Shown piece after piece: positions 5,261-7,721 of a DNA stretch of 7,721 nucleotides. This DNA comes from Betaproteobacteria bacterium (GTDB lineage: Bacteria; Pseudomonadota; Gammaproteobacteria; Burkholderiales; SG8-39), in assembly GCA_027317055.1 (NCBI GenBank), contig DAHVFK010000146.1:1-7721 (forward strand), written 5' to 3'. The position numbers and the translations under genes were made by a program. The notes beneath the pieces were generated by a model, which did no database searches, had not been told where the DNA came from, and saw only the letters and a program-made list of their open reading frames with translations. How positions within the stretch are numbered: the first letter of the stretch is position 1; each line of letters begins with the position of its first letter.

Positions 5261-7721
5261 ATGGCAACGATCCTCAAGCTCCGCGGCGCGCGCGCGCTGT
5301 CGGAGTTCCGACTCGCGAAACTCCTTGCCTCACTGCAGCAGGTTTACCCCCGGGTGCGCGGCGTGCACGCCGAGTACTGGCATTTCGTCGAAGCGGCGGC
5401 GCCGCCAGGCGCCGGCCCGCGCGCGCTGCTCGAGCGGCTGCTGCGCTACGGCGAGCCCGCGCCGGCCGAGCCGGCGCGCGGCGAGCTGTTCCTCGCGGTG
5501 CCGCGCCTGGGCACGATTTCGCCCTGGTCGTCCAAGGCGACCGACATCGCGCGCAACTGCGGCCTGGCCGAGGTACTGCGCGTCGAGCGCGGCCTGGCCT
5601 ACACGCTGGAGATCGACGGGCAGGCGAGGCGCGACGCGCTCGCCGCACCGCTGCACGACCGCATGACCGAGACCGTGCTCGGCTCGCTGGAGGACGCCGA
5701 GCAGCTGTTCCGCCACGTCGCGCCGCGGCCGCTCGAACGCGTCGCGCGCGGCGCGCTCGCCGAGGCCAACCTGCGGCTCGGGCTCGCGCTGTCCGAGGAC
5801 GAGATCGATTATCTGCGCGAGGCCTTCGACGCGCTCGGGCGCGACCCGACCGACGCCGAGCTGACGATGTTCGCCCAGGCCAACTCGGAGCATTGCCGGC
5901 ACAAGATCTTCAATGCCGACTGGATCATAGACGGCGAGAAGCAGCCGCACTCCCTGTTCGGCATGATCCGGCACACGCACGCCGCGAACCCGCAGGGCAC
6001 GATCGTGGCCTACTCCGACAACGCGGCGGTGATCGAGGGTCGCGAAATTGAGCGCTTTTACCCCACGAGAGACATCTATGGAACAAAGCGCGAGCTGACC
6101 CACGCGGTCATCAAGTGCGAGACGCACAACCACCCGACCGCGATCTCGCCCTTTCCTGGCGCGGCGACCGGCGCCGGCGGCGAGATCCGCGACGAGGGCG
6201 CGACCGGGCGCGGCGCGCGGCCCAAGGCGGGCCTGGTCGGCTACTCGGTGTCGGCCCTGCGAATTCCCGGCGCGCTCGAGCCGTGGGAGGGCGACGACCC
6301 GGGCAGGCCCGCGCGCATCGTCTCGGCGCTTGAGATCATGCTCGAGGGGCCGATCGGCGCGGCGTCGTTCAACAACGAGTTCGGGCGCCCGAATCTCGCG
6401 GGCTATTTCCGCAGCTTCGAGCTCAGGGCGGGGGGGGTGCCGCGCGGCTACCACAAACCGATCATGCTTGCGGGCGGGATCGGCAACATCTGCGCCGCGC
6501 ACACCGAAAAGTCGGCGCTGCCCGAAGGCACGCTGCTGCTGCAGCTGGGCGGCCCCGGGATGCTGATCGGCATGGGCGGCGGCGCCGCCTCGTCGATGGG
6601 CGCCGGCGCCAACACCGCCGACCTCGACTTCGACTCGGTTCAGCGCGGCAACGCCGAGATCGAGCGCCGCGCGCAGGAGGTGATCGACCGCTGCTGGCAG
6701 CTCGGCGCCGACAACCCGATCCTGTCGATCCACGACGTGGGCGCCGGAGGCCTCTCCAACGCGCTGCCCGAGATCGTGCATTCGGCCGGCCGCGGCGCGC
6801 AGCTCGACCTGCGCGCCGCGCCGTCGGAGGACTCGGGCATGTCGCCGCGCGAGATCTGGTGCAACGAGGCGCAGGAGCGCTACGTGCTCGCGATCGCGCC
6901 GGCCTCCCTCGAGCGCTTTCGCGCCCTCGCCGAGCGCGAGCGTTGCCCGTTCGCGGTGCTCGGCGCGGCGCGCGCGGACGGCAGGTTGGTGGTCGCCGAC
7001 CCGCTGCTCGAGCAGGACCCGGTAGATGTGGATCTCGGGGTGATCCTGGGCAAGCCGCCGAAGATGCTGCGCGACGTGAAGCGCCTCGCCCCGGCCCGCG
7101 AGCCGTTCGCGCTCGACGGCGTCCGGCTCGAGGAGGCCGCATTGCGCGTGCTGCGCCATCCAACGGTCGCGAGCAAGATGTTCCTGATCGCGATCGGCGA
7201 CCGCACGGTGGGCGGCTTGAGCGCGCGTGACCCCCTGGTCGGTCCCTGGCAGGTGCCGGTGGCCGACTGCGCGGTGACGCTGCTCGACTACGAAGGCTAT
7301 GCGGGCGAGGCCTACGCGATCGGCGAGCGCGCGCCGCTGGCGCTGATCGACGCACCGGCTTCCGGCCGCATGGCGGTGGGCGAGGCGATCACCAATCTCG
7401 CCGCGGCGCGCATCGAGCGGCTCGACCGGGTCAAGCTCTCGGCCAACTGGATGGCGGCCGCGGGCTATCCGGGCGAGGACGCAGCGCTGTACGACACGGT
7501 GCGCGCGGTCGCGATGGAGCTGTGCCCGGCGCTCGGAATCTCGATCCCGGTGGGCAAGGATTCGCTCTCGATGCGCACCGCCTGGGACGGCAAGGAAGTG
7601 GTGGCGCCGCTTTCGCTGGTGGTGAGCGCGTTTGCGCCGGCGACCGACGCACGCGGCACGCTCACGCCGCGCCTGCGCACCGACGCGGGCGAAACCGAGC
7701 TGCTGCTGATCGACCTCGGCC
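5261..7721 (+). CDS. purL: Phosphoribosylformylglycinamidine synthase (FGAM synthetase), N-terminal 820 residues, 3'-truncated by window
   Basis: PurL carries out the fourth step of purine synthesis, converting FGAR, glutamine and ATP to FGAM, glutamate, ADP and phosphate in the cytosol. The frame is open from the ATG at 5261 to the window end. The protein starts MATILKLRGARALSEFRLAK, as expected for the long single-chain form with its N-terminal PurS-like domain. The signature ANSEHCRHKIFNADW begins at residue 207 (H211 in the conserved SEHCRHK). KCETHNHPTAISPFPGAATG (from residue 285) belongs to the nucleotide-binding region. GYHKPIMLAGGIGNI, SIHDVGAGGLSN (H491, D492) and PVGKDSLSMR (K766) follow in the usual order. 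The full enzyme is about 1300 residues, so the C-terminal glutaminase domain lies beyond the window. The gene follows the cyclase gene after a 3-base gap. A run of eight G at 6430-6437 does not break the frame. Identification is very secure. Confidence 0.97.
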   Translation, partial: MATILKLRGARALSEFRLAKLLASLQQVYPRVRGVHAEYWHFVEAAAPPGAGPRALLERLLRYGEPAPAEPARGELFLAVPRLGTISPWSSKATDIARNCGLAEVLRVERGLAYTLEIDGQARRDALAAPLHDRMTETVLGSLEDAEQLFRHVAPRPLERVARGALAEANLRLGLALSEDEIDYLREAFDALGRDPTDAELTMFAQANSEHCRHKIFNADWIIDGEKQPHSLFGMIRHTHAANPQGTIVAYSDNAAVIEGREIERFYPTRDIYGTKRELTHAVIKCETHNHPTAISPFPGAATGAGGEIRDEGATGRGARPKAGLVGYSVSALRIPGALEPWEGDDPGRPARIVSALEIMLEGPIGAASFNNEFGRPNLAGYFRSFELRAGGVPRGYHKPIMLAGGIGNICAAHTEKSALPEGTLLLQLGGPGMLIGMGGGAASSMGAGANTADLDFDSVQRGNAEIERRAQEVIDRCWQLGADNPILSIHDVGAGGLSNALPEIVHSAGRGAQLDLRAAPSEDSGMSPREIWCNEAQERYVLAIAPASLERFRALAERERCPFAVLGAARADGRLVVADPLLEQDPVDVDLGVILGKPPKMLRDVKRLAPAREPFALDGVRLEEAALRVLRHPTVASKMFLIAIGDRTVGGLSARDPLVGPWQVPVADCAVTLLDYEGYAGEAYAIGERAPLALIDAPASGRMAVGEAITNLAAARIERLDRVKLSANWMAAAGYPGEDAALYDTVRAVAMELCPALGISIPVGKDSLSMRTAWDGKEVVAPLSLVVSAFAPATDARGTLTPRLRTDAGETELLLIDLG

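Noticed and set aside
6425..6445. Possible frameshift in purL at the G-rich tract
   Set aside because: Reading codon by codon, conserved PurL sequence continues in the same frame on both sides of the tract.
5330..7159. Open frame of about 609 codons on the minus strand opposite purL
   Set aside because: PurL motifs are unmistakable on the + strand through the whole region; the minus frame has low-complexity Arg/Ala/Leu composition and no domain.

Overview
The window is GC-rich with strong third-position G/C and carries three co-directional (+ strand) genes, two of them cut by the window edges. The single-chain (long) form of PurL and the overall style suggest a high-GC proteobacterium, most likely a betaproteobacterium. 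That assignment is an inference from gene type and composition, since there is no rRNA or other marker here.

Layout: (1) bases 3-1937 hold the C-terminal part of an ATP-dependent 5-oxoprolinase/hydantoinase-type enzyme. The tail of the HyuA-like half runs into a complete HyuB-like half. (2) A 47-base gap at 1938-1984 contains an AT-rich island with a perfect TATAAT hexamer. (3) Bases 1985-5257 encode a 1090-residue protein of unusual composition. In order it has a small N-terminal region that looks like a winged helix, a Ser/Pro linker, a very long E/R/K-rich helix, a class III adenylate cyclase domain with the canonical catalytic residues, a basic stretch followed by one membrane segment, and a periplasmic AsmA-like domain. 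(4) Only three bases after its stop, 5261-7721 (running off the end) encode the first 820 residues of phosphoribosylformylglycinamidine synthase, PurL.

The catabolic oxoprolinase looks like an unrelated neighbour. The cyclase and purL are so tightly packed that shared transcription and perhaps translational coupling are likely. The main item of interest is the cyclase-AsmA fusion, in which a predicted cAMP-producing domain on the cytoplasmic side is tied through one membrane helix to a domain from a family linked to envelope and lipid homeostasis. No mobile elements, RNA genes, CRISPR arrays or convincing terminators were seen, and there is no gene-free stretch longer than 47 bases.
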